Below are positions 16,214 to 24,373 of a stretch of 64,000 nucleotides of DNA, in pieces. Source of the DNA: VAZQ01 sp036557705 (GTDB taxonomy: Bacteria; Pseudomonadota; Alphaproteobacteria; Rhizobiales; Xanthobacteraceae); contig DATBHB010000117.1 in NCBI GenBank assembly GCA_036557705.1, positions 1 to 64,000 of the forward strand, written 5' to 3'. The notes under the pieces were generated by a model. The model was not told the DNA's origin, made no database searches, and worked only from the letters and a program-made list of their open reading frames with translations. The translations under genes and the position numbers were made by a program. The first letter of the stretch is position 1, and the number at the start of each line of letters is the position of its first letter.

Positions 16214-16411
16214 GCGCTTTCTTCGTAATTCGCGAAGCGAGCTTACGCCAGAACCGCTATTGCGCGCCAGGTTTGAGGAGGTTACTTCGTATTGCGCGAA
16301 AGTCCCGGATCGACGGTGCACACTCGCGCGCAACGAGCGGGCACGGACCGGACATCTCGACAGGCGCGCGCTGCGCCGCATCCGGGACACGTCACTAGCC
16401 TGAGGAGCGCC

Positions 16412-16813
16412 ATGGCCGAGACCAAAGTTGCCGAGCGGCCGCTTTCGCCGCATCTCCAGGTCTATCGTTGGCCGGTGACGATGACGATGTCGATCCTGCA
16501 CCGGGTCACCGGAGCTGGATTGTATTTCGGCATCCTGCTGGTGGCTTGGTGGCTGATCGCGGCCGGTGCCGGCCCGAAGCAGTACGCCCGGGTTACCGGT
16601 TTTTTCAGTTCGAGCTTTGGACGGTTCATCCTGTTCGCTTACACCTGGACGTTGATTCACCACGCGCTCGGCGGGATCCGGCATCTCATTTGGGATACCG
16701 GGCGCGGCTTTGCGCCTCATGAGCGGGAGGGGCTGGCGCTTGCCACGATTGTGGGCTCGATCGTGATTACGCTTCTGCTTTGGATTTTCGGTTATCTGTT
16801 GATCGGAGGCTGA
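16412..16813 (+). CDS. sdhC: Succinate dehydrogenase cytochrome b556 subunit
   Basis: A 133-residue membrane anchor of complex II, binding heme b and ubiquinone with SdhD. Typical motifs: RPLSPHLQVYRWPVTMTMSI near the start, SILHRVTGAGLYFG (quinone site Ser/Arg), and HHALGGIRHLIWDTG (heme-ligand histidine region). Three membrane helices. ATG 16412 follows GAGGAG. First gene of sdhCDAB. Confidence 0.95.
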   Translation: MAETKVAERPLSPHLQVYRWPVTMTMSILHRVTGAGLYFGILLVAWWLIAAGAGPKQYARVTGFFSSSFGRFILFAYTWTLIHHALGGIRHLIWDTGRGFAPHEREGLALATIVGSIVITLLLWIFGYLLIGG

Positions 16814-16815
16814 CA

Positions 16816-17208
16816 ATGGCCACTGAGCCAAGCATTCGTACTCCGCTGGCGCGAGTGCGCGGCCTCGGAGCATCGAAGTCCGGAACCGAAGATTTCTGGC
16901 ACATACGCCTGACCTCGGTGGCGCTCGTGCCGCTGACCATTGCCTTTGTGGTGATCGTGGTATCGCTGATGGGGCGCAATCATGCCGCCGTGGTGCAGAT
17001 CCTTGGTTCTCCGCTGATCGCGATTCTGATGCTGCTGTTTGTCGTCACCAGCGCCTATCACATGTGGCTCGGCATGCAGGAAATTATAGTTGACTATGTT
17101 CATGACGAGACTTGGAAATTCGCAGCCCTGATGGCGAACACGTTTTTCTGTGTCGCTTGCGTCTTTGCCTGCGTCTACGCGCTCCTCAAACTCTCGTTCG
17201 GATTGTGA
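16816..17208 (+). CDS. sdhD: Succinate dehydrogenase membrane anchor subunit
   Basis: A 130-residue protein with three helices. FWHIRLTSVALVPL and SAYHMWLGMQEIIVDYVHD are typical of alphaproteobacterial SdhD; the second includes the heme-ligand histidine and the Asp-Tyr of the quinone site. It starts three bases after sdhC with GGAGG upstream, and ends two bases before sdhA. Confidence 0.95.
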   Translation: MATEPSIRTPLARVRGLGASKSGTEDFWHIRLTSVALVPLTIAFVVIVVSLMGRNHAAVVQILGSPLIAILMLLFVVTSAYHMWLGMQEIIVDYVHDETWKFAALMANTFFCVACVFACVYALLKLSFGL

Positions 17209-17209
17209 C

Positions 17210-19039
17210 ATGGCCCGCAACGGATCGAATGGCGGTTCCCCGGCGATGATCGGCAACGCCTATCCGATTGAGGACCACAGTTTCGACGTGGTGGTGGTCG
17301 GCGCCGGCGGCTCAGGGCTGCGCGCGGCGGTGGGCTGCAGCGAGGCGGGGCTGCGGACCGCCTGCATTACCAAGGTATTCCCGACCCGCTCGCACACGGT
17401 GGCGGCGCAGGGCGGCATTGCGGCTTCGCTCGGCAATATGGGGGAGGACGATTGGCGCTGGCACATGTACGACACCGTCAAGGGCGCCGACTGGCTCGGC
17501 GACCAGGACGCCATCGAATACATGTGCAGCAACGCCCCGCAGGCGGTCTATGAGCTCGAACACTGGGGCTTGCCGTTCTCGCGGCGCGATGACGGCAAGA
17601 TCTACCAGCGCCCCTTCGGCGGCATGACTACGCATTACGGCAAGGGGACTGCACAGCGCACCTGCGCGGCCGCCGATCGCACCGGCCACGCCATGCTGCA
17701 CACGATGTACGGTCAGGCGCTCCGCCATGCTGCGGAATTCTTCATCGAATTCTTCGCGCTCGATCTCATCATGGACGACGCCGGCCGCTGCCGCGGCGTC
17801 GTGGCGCTCAAGCTCGACGACGGCTCGATCCATCGTTTCCGCGCTCACATGACCATTCTTGCTACCGGCGGCTATGGACGCGCCTATTTTTCGTGCACCT
17901 CGGCCCACACCTGCACCGGCGACGGCAACGCCATGGTTCTGCGCGCCGGGCTGCCGCTCCAGGATATGGAGTTCGTGCAGTTCCACCCGACCGGCATCTA
18001 CGGTGCCGGCTGCCTGATCACCGAAGGCGCGCGCGGGGAAGGCGCCTATCTGGTCAACAGCGAAGGCGAGCGTTTCATGGAGCGCTATGCGCCTTCGGCC
18101 AAGGATCTGGCCTCACGAGACGTGGTCTCGCGCGCGATGACCATCGAAATCCGCGAGGGCCGCGGCGTCGGCAAGCTCAAGGATCACATTTACCTGCACC
18201 TCGATCATCTCGATCCGGCGGTATTGCACGAGCGGCTGCCGGGAATTTCGGAATCGGCGCGCATCTTCGCGGGCGTCGATGTGACGCGCGAGCCGATCCC
18301 GATCGTTCCCACCGTGCATTACAACATGGGCGGGATCGCCACGAATTTTCACGGCGAGACCCTGACCAAGAAGAACGGCAATCCCGACCAGGTAGTGCCC
18401 GGCCTGATGGCGCTCGGAGAGGCGGCATGCGTGTCGGTGCACGGCGCCAACCGCCTGGGCTCGAACTCCCTGATCGATCTGGTCGTGTTCGGCCGCGCCG
18501 CCGCGATGCGATGTGCCGAGCTTCTCGCGCCGAACGACAAGCATCCCGATCTGCCGAAGGATTCGGCCGATCTGGCACTCTCGCGCCTCGACCGGTTCCG
18601 CCATGCCGCCGGCAAGATGCCGACCGCCAAGATGCGGCTCGACATGCAGAAGGTGATGCAGAGCAATTGCGCCGTTTTCCGCACCGGCGAGGTTCTCCAG
18701 GAAGGCGTCAGGCTCATCGACGGCGTGCTTGGAGCAGTTCCGGAGATCAGGGTCGCCGACCGGTCGCTGATCTGGAATTCGGATCTGATCGAGACTCTCG
18801 AATTCGACAACCTTATCGCGCAGGCGGTGGTCACGATGCACGCGGCGCTCAACCGCACTGAAAGCCGCGGCGCCCATGCGCGCGAGGATTTTCCCGATCG
18901 CGACGACCGCAACTGGATGAAGCACACGCTGGCTTGGCTCGACGCCGAGGGCAATGTCAGCATCGATTACCGCCCGGTGCATGCCTATACGCTCACCAAT
19001 CAGGTCGCCTATATCGAGCCGAAGACGCGGGTGTATTGA
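17210..19039 (+). CDS. sdhA: Succinate dehydrogenase flavoprotein subunit
   Basis: A 609-residue catalytic subunit of complex II oxidising succinate to fumarate with covalent FAD. Visible parts: the dinucleotide fold VVVVGAGGSGLRAA; the FAD-linked histidine in PTRSHTVAAQGGIAASLG; the capping and active-site segment FHPTGIYGAGCLITEGARGE; HYNMGGIATN; and GEAACVSVHGANRLGSNSLI. Length matches the family. ATG 17210 follows the sdhD stop; a longer in-frame start would lie inside sdhD. Confidence 0.97.
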   Translation: MARNGSNGGSPAMIGNAYPIEDHSFDVVVVGAGGSGLRAAVGCSEAGLRTACITKVFPTRSHTVAAQGGIAASLGNMGEDDWRWHMYDTVKGADWLGDQDAIEYMCSNAPQAVYELEHWGLPFSRRDDGKIYQRPFGGMTTHYGKGTAQRTCAAADRTGHAMLHTMYGQALRHAAEFFIEFFALDLIMDDAGRCRGVVALKLDDGSIHRFRAHMTILATGGYGRAYFSCTSAHTCTGDGNAMVLRAGLPLQDMEFVQFHPTGIYGAGCLITEGARGEGAYLVNSEGERFMERYAPSAKDLASRDVVSRAMTIEIREGRGVGKLKDHIYLHLDHLDPAVLHERLPGISESARIFAGVDVTREPIPIVPTVHYNMGGIATNFHGETLTKKNGNPDQVVPGLMALGEAACVSVHGANRLGSNSLIDLVVFGRAAAMRCAELLAPNDKHPDLPKDSADLALSRLDRFRHAAGKMPTAKMRLDMQKVMQSNCAVFRTGEVLQEGVRLIDGVLGAVPEIRVADRSLIWNSDLIETLEFDNLIAQAVVTMHAALNRTESRGAHAREDFPDRDDRNWMKHTLAWLDAEGNVSIDYRPVHAYTLTNQVAYIEPKTRVY

Positions 19040-19046
19040 GATTCAA

Positions 19047-19826
19047 ATGGTCCAATTCAATCTGCCAAGAAACTCGAAAATCACCGAGGGAAAAGCCTGG
19101 CCGGCTCCGGCGGGGGCGCAGACTCTGCGCGAATACCGCATCTATCGCTGGGATCCCGAGGACGGCCGCACCCCCCGGATCGACACCTATCAGGTCGATA
19201 CCGCCGACTGCGGCCCGATGGTGCTTGACGCACTGATCTGGATCAAGAACACGATCGATCCGACGCTGACCTTCCGCCGCTCCTGCCGCGAGGGCGTATG
19301 CGGCTCCTGCGCCATGAATATCGACGGACGCAACACGCTCGCCTGCACCAAGTCAATGTCCGAGATCAAGGGTGCGGTGAAGATCTATCCGCTGCCGCAC
19401 CAGCCGGTGGTCAAGGACCTGGTGCCCGACCTCACCAATTTCTACGCGCAATATGCCGCGATCGAGCCATGGCTGCACACCGTGAGCCCGCAGCCGGAGA
19501 AGGAATGGCTCCAAACCCATGACGATCGCATCCGCCTCGACGGTCTCTACGAGTGCATCCTGTGCGCCTGCTGCTCGACTTCGTGCCCGAGCTACTGGTG
19601 GAACAGCGACCGCTTCCTCGGTCCGGCGGCGCTCATCCAGGCCAATCGCTGGCTCCAGGACTCCCGCGATGAAGCAGCCGGCGAGCGGCTCGACGACCTC
19701 GAAGACCCGTTCCGGCTCTACCGCTGTCATACGATCATGAATTGCGCCAATGCCTGTCCGAAGCATCTCAATCCGGCGGAGGCCATTGCTGAAATCAAGC
19801 GGATGATGGTCGAGCGCAAGGTGTAG
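19047..19826 (+). CDS. sdhB: Succinate dehydrogenase iron-sulfur subunit
   Basis: A 259-residue protein. A plant-type ferredoxin domain holds the 2Fe-2S cysteines in SCREGVCGSCAMNIDGRN. A C-terminal domain carries the 4Fe-4S and 3Fe-4S sites in CILCACCSTSCPSYWW and CHTIMNCANACPKHLNP. It passes electrons from FAD to quinone in the membrane anchor. It starts seven bases after sdhA. No clear terminator is visible after it. Confidence 0.97.
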   Translation: MVQFNLPRNSKITEGKAWPAPAGAQTLREYRIYRWDPEDGRTPRIDTYQVDTADCGPMVLDALIWIKNTIDPTLTFRRSCREGVCGSCAMNIDGRNTLACTKSMSEIKGAVKIYPLPHQPVVKDLVPDLTNFYAQYAAIEPWLHTVSPQPEKEWLQTHDDRIRLDGLYECILCACCSTSCPSYWWNSDRFLGPAALIQANRWLQDSRDEAAGERLDDLEDPFRLYRCHTIMNCANACPKHLNPAEAIAEIKRMMVERKV

Positions 19827-19969
19827 CCGGGCGACCCGCCGTCGGCGATCGCGACCTCGCGTGAATGGCCGTTTCGATCGGCAGTAAAGCTTCAACGAAC
19901 CCTGGCGGGGATTGAATTCGCGCGCTTAGAGTTTATCTGGACGCCGGATTGTCAGGGAAAGGCAGGGCG

Positions 19970-20317
19970 ATGGACCTGTTTTCATCCATAGCAGAAATCA
20001 TCCGCGATCTGCTCATGTTCGTGGTGGCGATGACCGCCTTGCTGATCGTGTTGATCGTGGTCGTCTCGAAGCTGCCAAACGACAACCCACTGAAACGTGT
20101 GCTGACAGCGTTGAGCTACCGGGTGGCCGCGACGGCTGCGGCTGGCGCTGTGGCGATCCCGGTAGAGCCGATCCCCGGACTGGACGCGCTCTACGATGTC
20201 GCCGTCCCCATCGGGTTGATCTGGTACTGGTTCACGTTTTTCCGGGATGCGCGCCGAACCATGCGCGACGTGACGCCGAAGGCACAGCAGCCGCAGATAA
20301 ACCACAGCGGCCACTGA
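19970..20317 (+). CDS. Hypothetical membrane protein
   Basis: A 115-residue protein with an N-terminal membrane helix (LLMFVVAMTALLIVLIVVVS, about 16-35). A second hydrophobic, aromatic segment, GLDALYDVAVPIGLIWYWFT, ends FFRDARR. ATG 19970 has AGGCAGGG upstream; an in-frame start seven codons earlier is weaker. It lies 140 bases after sdhB on the same strand and just before a pyridoxamine-oxidase-like gene. Function unknown. Confidence 0.6.
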   Translation: MDLFSSIAEIIRDLLMFVVAMTALLIVLIVVVSKLPNDNPLKRVLTALSYRVAATAAAGAVAIPVEPIPGLDALYDVAVPIGLIWYWFTFFRDARRTMRDVTPKAQQPQINHSGH

Positions 20318-20326
20318 ATTTGAGCC

Positions 20327-20351
20327 GGAACCGGGACGGGCGGCCCGTGTT
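20327..20351 (+). promoter_or_regulatory. Possible EcfG-type promoter
   Basis: GGAAC (20327-20331), 16 bases, TGTT (20348-20351). The start of transcription would fall within a few bases of ATG 20360, giving an almost leaderless message. The gene behind it belongs to a general-stress family, which makes the match more credible. Confidence 0.35.
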
Positions 20352-20359
20352 GGATCGGC

Positions 20360-20848
20360 ATGGGCCACGACAAATCGGTAGATCGAGTCTGGGACCTCAT
20401 CGAGAAGGTCGGCGTGTGCATGCTCACCACGTACGCTGCTAATGGGCTGCGCGCCCGGCCGTTGGAAGCGCGGCCCAACCGTGAGGAAGGGCTTATCTGG
20501 TTCATCACCGATCGCCGCAGCGGCAAGGAGCATGAGATCGAGGCCGAGCACGACATCGGCCTCGCATTCGTCGATCATAAGGAAAAAGCCTATCTGTCGA
20601 TCAGCGCGCGCGCCGAGATACGCGACGATCGCGGCAAGGCGGCGGAAATCTGGAAAAGCAGCGACGGCGTCTGGTGGAACGGACCTGAGGATCCGAACGT
20701 CTGCGTGATCCGTGTGCGCCCGCTCACCGCCGAATTGTGGGACGGCCCGGCAAGTGAAGCCGTCGCGGCATTCGAGTTCGCCAAGGCGCGGTTGACCGGC
20801 AGCAAGCCCAATCTTGGCGAGAACCGCAAAATCACCGCGGCCATGTGA
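20360..20848 (+). CDS. Pyridoxamine 5'-phosphate oxidase-like (general stress protein 26) family
   Basis: A 162-residue split-barrel flavin-binding-type protein: VWDLIEKVGVCMLTTYAANG, then LRARPLEARPNREEGLIWFI, and AYLSISARAEIRDDRGKAAE. This is the GSP26 branch of the PNPOx-like superfamily, which binds FMN or F420 and is linked to stress rather than to vitamin B6 synthesis. Cytosolic. The closing segment RLTGSKPNLGENRKI is typical of rhizobial members. It is followed by a family B repeat. Confidence 0.8.
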   Translation: MGHDKSVDRVWDLIEKVGVCMLTTYAANGLRARPLEARPNREEGLIWFITDRRSGKEHEIEAEHDIGLAFVDHKEKAYLSISARAEIRDDRGKAAEIWKSSDGVWWNGPEDPNVCVIRVRPLTAELWDGPASEAVAAFEFAKARLTGSKPNLGENRKITAAM

Positions 20849-20912
20849 GTGGTTCGCCGTAGGGCGCAATAGCGGGAGCATCGCGCCTCTCTGCGGGCGC
20901 CCTGTGCGATGT

Positions 20913-21079
20913 GTAGCCCGGATTGAGCGGCGCGTACGCCGCGTTCGCCACATGCGAGTAACCCCGAGCGCCGCGAACTCCGGGGAACTCTCCTGCGGTG
21001 GTCCCCGGATTGCGTGATCGCGCTCGGAAGCGTCATGAAATTGCGATATGTGTGCGCGCGATCACGCAATCCGGGCTAC
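20913..21079. repeat. Family B repeat, compound copy
   Basis: It begins GTAGCCCGGATTGAGCGGCG and contains GGATTGCGTGATCGCG (about 21005), ending GCGATCACGCAATCCGGGCTAC at 21079 (inverted end). It lies between convergent genes, next to the argG stop codon. Confidence 0.8.
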
Positions 21080-21089
21080 GCTTCCCGCA

Positions 21090-22325
21090 TCACTTGCCGG
21101 CGAGTCTCCTCCTGCGTTGCGCGAGCGTGCGCAGCCGCAGCGCATTGAGCCGGATGAACCCCGCGGCATCGCGGTGGTCGTAAGCGACCTTGCCCTCTTC
21201 GAAGGTGACGAGATCCTGATCGTAAAGTGAATATGGGCTCTCTCGCCCCACTACGCCGACGCCGCCCTTGTAGAGCTTGAGCCGCACCGAGCCGGTGACG
21301 AGATGTTGGCTGTGGTCGACGGCGACCTGAAGCATTTCGCGCTCGGGGGAGAACCAGAAGCCATTGTAGATCAGCTCGGCATATTTCGGCATCAGCTCAT
21401 CCTTGAGATGCGCGGCGCCGCGGTCGAGCGTGATCGATTCGATGGCGCGATGCGCGACGTATAGGATCGTGCCGCCCGGCGTCTCGTACATGCCGCGCGA
21501 CTTCATGCCGACGAAACGGTTCTCGACGAGATCGAGCCGCCCGATGCCGTTCTGCCGGCCGAGCGCATTGAGCGCCTCAAGGAGCGCCGCAGGGGCCATC
21601 GGCTTTCCGTCGAGCGCGCTGGCGTCGCCCTTCTCGAACCCGATCGTAATATAAGTCGGGCGGTCGGGCGCCTTCTCCGGATCATCGGTGCGCGAGTAGA
21701 CGTAATCGGGGACCTCCTGCGCCGGGTCTTCGAGCACCTTGCCTTCGGAGGAGGCATGCAGGAGGTTGGCGTCGACCGAGAACGGCGCCTCGCCGCGTTT
21801 GTCTTTGGCGATCGGAATCTGGTGCGCCTGCGCAAATTCAAGCAGCGCCTCGCGCGAGCGCAGGTCCCATTCGCGCCAGGGCGCGATCACGGTTACGTCG
21901 GGCTTGAGCGCGTAATAGGAAAGCTCGAACCGAACCTGATCGTTGCCTTTGCCGGTGGCGCCGTGGGCGACGGCGTCGGCACCGACCCGTTCCGCGATCT
22001 CGATCTGTTTTTTCGCAATCAATGGCCGCGCGATCGAGGTGCCGAGCAGATATTGCCCCTCGTAGAGGGCGTTCGCCCGGAACATCGGAAAAACGTAATC
22101 GCGGACGAACTCCTCGCGCAGGTCCTCGATGAAAACGTTCTCGGGCTTGACGCCGAGGAGGAGCGCCTTCTGCCGTGCCGGTTCGAGCTCCTCGCCTTGG
22201 CCGAGATCGGCCGTAAAGGTCACCACCTCGCAGGCGTAGGTGGTCTGCAGCCATTTGAGGATGATCGAGGTGTCGAGCCCGCCCGAATAGGCGAGCACGA
22301 CTTTTTTGACGGTGCCTGTTGCCAA
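21090..22325 (-). CDS. argG: Argininosuccinate synthase
   Basis: It joins citrulline and aspartate with ATP in arginine synthesis; cytosolic. The 411-residue length is typical. The ATP-pyrophosphatase P-loop AYSGGLDTSIILKWL is at residues 12-26. Other family motifs: DLGQGEELEPARQKALLLGV, ATGKGNDQVRFE and YSLYDQDLVTFEE near the C-terminus. The start must be TTG 22325: no ATG or GTG is available near the P-loop in this frame. It lies only seven bases after the stop of the PQQ dehydrogenase gene on the same strand, so it is probably read from that transcript, an unusual arrangement. Confidence 0.95.
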   Translation of the reverse strand: MATGTVKKVVLAYSGGLDTSIILKWLQTTYACEVVTFTADLGQGEELEPARQKALLLGVKPENVFIEDLREEFVRDYVFPMFRANALYEGQYLLGTSIARPLIAKKQIEIAERVGADAVAHGATGKGNDQVRFELSYYALKPDVTVIAPWREWDLRSREALLEFAQAHQIPIAKDKRGEAPFSVDANLLHASSEGKVLEDPAQEVPDYVYSRTDDPEKAPDRPTYITIGFEKGDASALDGKPMAPAALLEALNALGRQNGIGRLDLVENRFVGMKSRGMYETPGGTILYVAHRAIESITLDRGAAHLKDELMPKYAELIYNGFWFSPEREMLQVAVDHSQHLVTGSVRLKLYKGGVGVVGRESPYSLYDQDLVTFEEGKVAYDHRDAAGFIRLNALRLRTLAQRRRRLAGK

Positions 22326-22332
22326 TTTTCGC

Positions 22333-24096
22333 TCACGGCAGCGCGAAGACGTAGATGGCGTTGGGGCCGCGGACCGCCTTGGGCATCGTGTCCCGCCGGA
22401 TGCTGAGCGGTCCAGCGGTCACCGATTGGCCTTCGCCGGTGAAAATCATCACATATTGCTTGCCGTTGACGGCGTAGCTGACGGTGCTGGTCATGACCAT
22501 GCCGCCGACAATCGATTGCCAGAGAATTTTCCCGTCATCGGCATCGAAGGCGCGGAACCGGCGGTCCTGGTCGCCCCAGAAGACGAGATCGCCGCCGGTA
22601 ACGAGGGCAGAACCCGCGCTCGGCTGCGGCTGCGAATAGAGCACGCGCAGTTCGCCGGTCGTGAGATCGATCTTTCCGAGGTTCATGTATTTGTTCGGAT
22701 CGGCGCCCGGGCGTATGACGCCGGACCGCGGTCCCCAGCCGGTCTTGCTCTTGGAGTTTGCGGTCATCGACACGCATTGATCCTGGAACGGCACATAGAG
22801 CGAATTGTTGTGGGGATTGTAAGCGATCGCCCAGAGCCCGCGGGTATTGTGATAGCAGCCCACGATGTGGTCGCCGTCCTTCCAGAACAGCTTGTCAGGA
22901 TTGACCCGCGTGAGGCCGGTCTTCGGGTCGATATAATTCATGTTGATATTGGGGTCGTCGTAGGGGAACGGGCGCGCCCACAGGAACTGACCGTCCGCCT
23001 GATCGACGACGAAGAGACCGCCGCCCTCTGCGACCGTCACCACCACGTCGTGCTCCTCGCCGGGATTGAGCACCGAGCTGATCCATTTCACGTATCTGGG
23101 ATCGGGGCTCACCTTGGTGTGGATCAGGATGCGCTCGTGGTTGTGATCGGCATCCCAATCGTCGCCGGGAAGCTCCTGGTAGTACCACTTGAGCTTGCCG
23201 GTATCGACGTCGAGCGCGAGCGTCGAATTGCTGTAGAGATCGGCTGGTGCCGACATCGAGATTGCGTCGGCGCGGCCGTGGCGCATCAGCCGGGTATAGG
23301 CGTTCGGGTTGGCCACGCCCCAGTAGAGCATCTTGCGTTTCGGATCGTAGGAGCCCGGCAGGCCCCACGGGCCGGCCGCCCGCTGATCGACCGGCATGTC
23401 GGCCCAGGTGTCTCCGCCCGGCTCGCCGGGCGCCGCCGTGACGTAGAATTTCCAGACTTCCTTGCCGGTCTTGGCGTCATGCGCCGCGATGAAGCAATGT
23501 TCCCGCTTGTTCTGCTCGCAGGTGCGATTGGTGATGACCTTGCCGTCGGCGATCAGCATGCCGCCCGCGGTCTGGCCGCCGTTGTCGACCTTGGTCTCCC
23601 AGCGCAGTTTTCCGGTTTTCGCATCGAGCGCCAGGAGGTAACCGTCCGGCGCCGCGAAATAGATCATGTCTTCGTAGATGCCGATGTTCTTGTTGCGCGC
23701 CGCCTGCGGCCGCACAGTATTCGGATAGTCGCGTTGGTATTCCCAGATCAGATCGCCGTTGGTGGCGTCGACCGCCTGGATGCCGGCCCCGGGGGCGTAG
23801 AGATACATCACGCCGCGATAGATGATCGGAGTGGATTCCTGGGTGCCGGGCGGCAGTCCGCGCGACCACGCCATGCGCAGTTGCCCGACATTGCTCTTGT
23901 TGATCTGGTTGAGCGGGCTGAAGCGCTGCTCGTCATAGGTGCGGTTGATCATCAGCCAGTCGGTCGGATCCGGATTGGCCAAGGTCGCATCCGTGACCGG
24001 CTGAAATTGCGAGAGCTGCGCGGCAGCCGGCGTGGCAAGGATGCCAACCGTTAGAGCCGCGATGCAGCACGACGACTTGACCATGGTTTTGATCAT
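22333..24096 (-). CDS. PQQ-dependent alcohol dehydrogenase, lanthanide-type signature
   Basis: A 587-residue periplasmic quinoprotein. ATG 24096 follows GGGAGGAA. Residues 1-26 are a signal peptide ending AAAQ. The eight-bladed propeller shows tryptophan-docking repeats (DAKTGKLRWETKV, DVDTGKLKWYYQ, DADDGKILWQSIVGG). The catalytic aspartate is D315 in PGDDWDADHNH, and D317 two residues later is the extra aspartate that marks lanthanide-binding members (XoxF/ExaF/PedH). No cytochrome c domain is present, so electrons must go to a separate cytochrome. Two cysteines in NRTCEQNKREHC replace the usual region around the metal-binding Glu and may form a disulfide. Substrate unknown, likely a primary alcohol. 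Confidence 0.85.
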   Translation of the reverse strand: MIKTMVKSSCCIAALTVGILATPAAAQLSQFQPVTDATLANPDPTDWLMINRTYDEQRFSPLNQINKSNVGQLRMAWSRGLPPGTQESTPIIYRGVMYLYAPGAGIQAVDATNGDLIWEYQRDYPNTVRPQAARNKNIGIYEDMIYFAAPDGYLLALDAKTGKLRWETKVDNGGQTAGGMLIADGKVITNRTCEQNKREHCFIAAHDAKTGKEVWKFYVTAAPGEPGGDTWADMPVDQRAAGPWGLPGSYDPKRKMLYWGVANPNAYTRLMRHGRADAISMSAPADLYSNSTLALDVDTGKLKWYYQELPGDDWDADHNHERILIHTKVSPDPRYVKWISSVLNPGEEHDVVVTVAEGGGLFVVDQADGQFLWARPFPYDDPNINMNYIDPKTGLTRVNPDKLFWKDGDHIVGCYHNTRGLWAIAYNPHNNSLYVPFQDQCVSMTANSKSKTGWGPRSGVIRPGADPNKYMNLGKIDLTTGELRVLYSQPQPSAGSALVTGGDLVFWGDQDRRFRAFDADDGKILWQSIVGGMVMTSTVSYAVNGKQYVMIFTGEGQSVTAGPLSIRRDTMPKAVRGPNAIYVFALP

Positions 24097-24219
24097 GATT
24101 CCTCCCTTTGTTCTTGAGTGTCGGAGCCCGAGGTCCGAATAGACCAAAATGGGGGCGGGCTGACAAGCGCGGCTCAACGGCGCACATGCTTGCTCATTGC
24201 AATTCGACATCAGGAATTT

Positions 24220-24350
24220 GTAGGGTGGGCAAAGGCGCAACGCGCTTTAGCGCGTGCGCCGTGCCCACGCGGACCGCGTGCGTGGGCACGGCGCTCTTTT
24301 CTACGTGTGGCGCGGCTCGTGCGTGCGGACCGCGCCTTTGCCCACCCTAC
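24220..24350. repeat. Interspersed repeat family A, copy 2
   Basis: Starts GTAGGGTGGGCAAAGGCGCA, ends CCTTTGCCCACCCTAC. The core carries short direct pieces such as GTGCCCACGCGGACCGCGTG. It lies between the dehydrogenase promoter side and the pntB 3' end. Confidence 0.85.
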
Positions 24351-24373
24351 GGAAATTCTCTCATGGACTAAAA

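Noticed and set aside
22306..24054. 582-codon open frame on the plus strand
   Set aside because: It is fully antisense to the PQQ dehydrogenase gene, has no ribosome site or protein-like motifs, and comes from the high-GC codon bias of the true gene.
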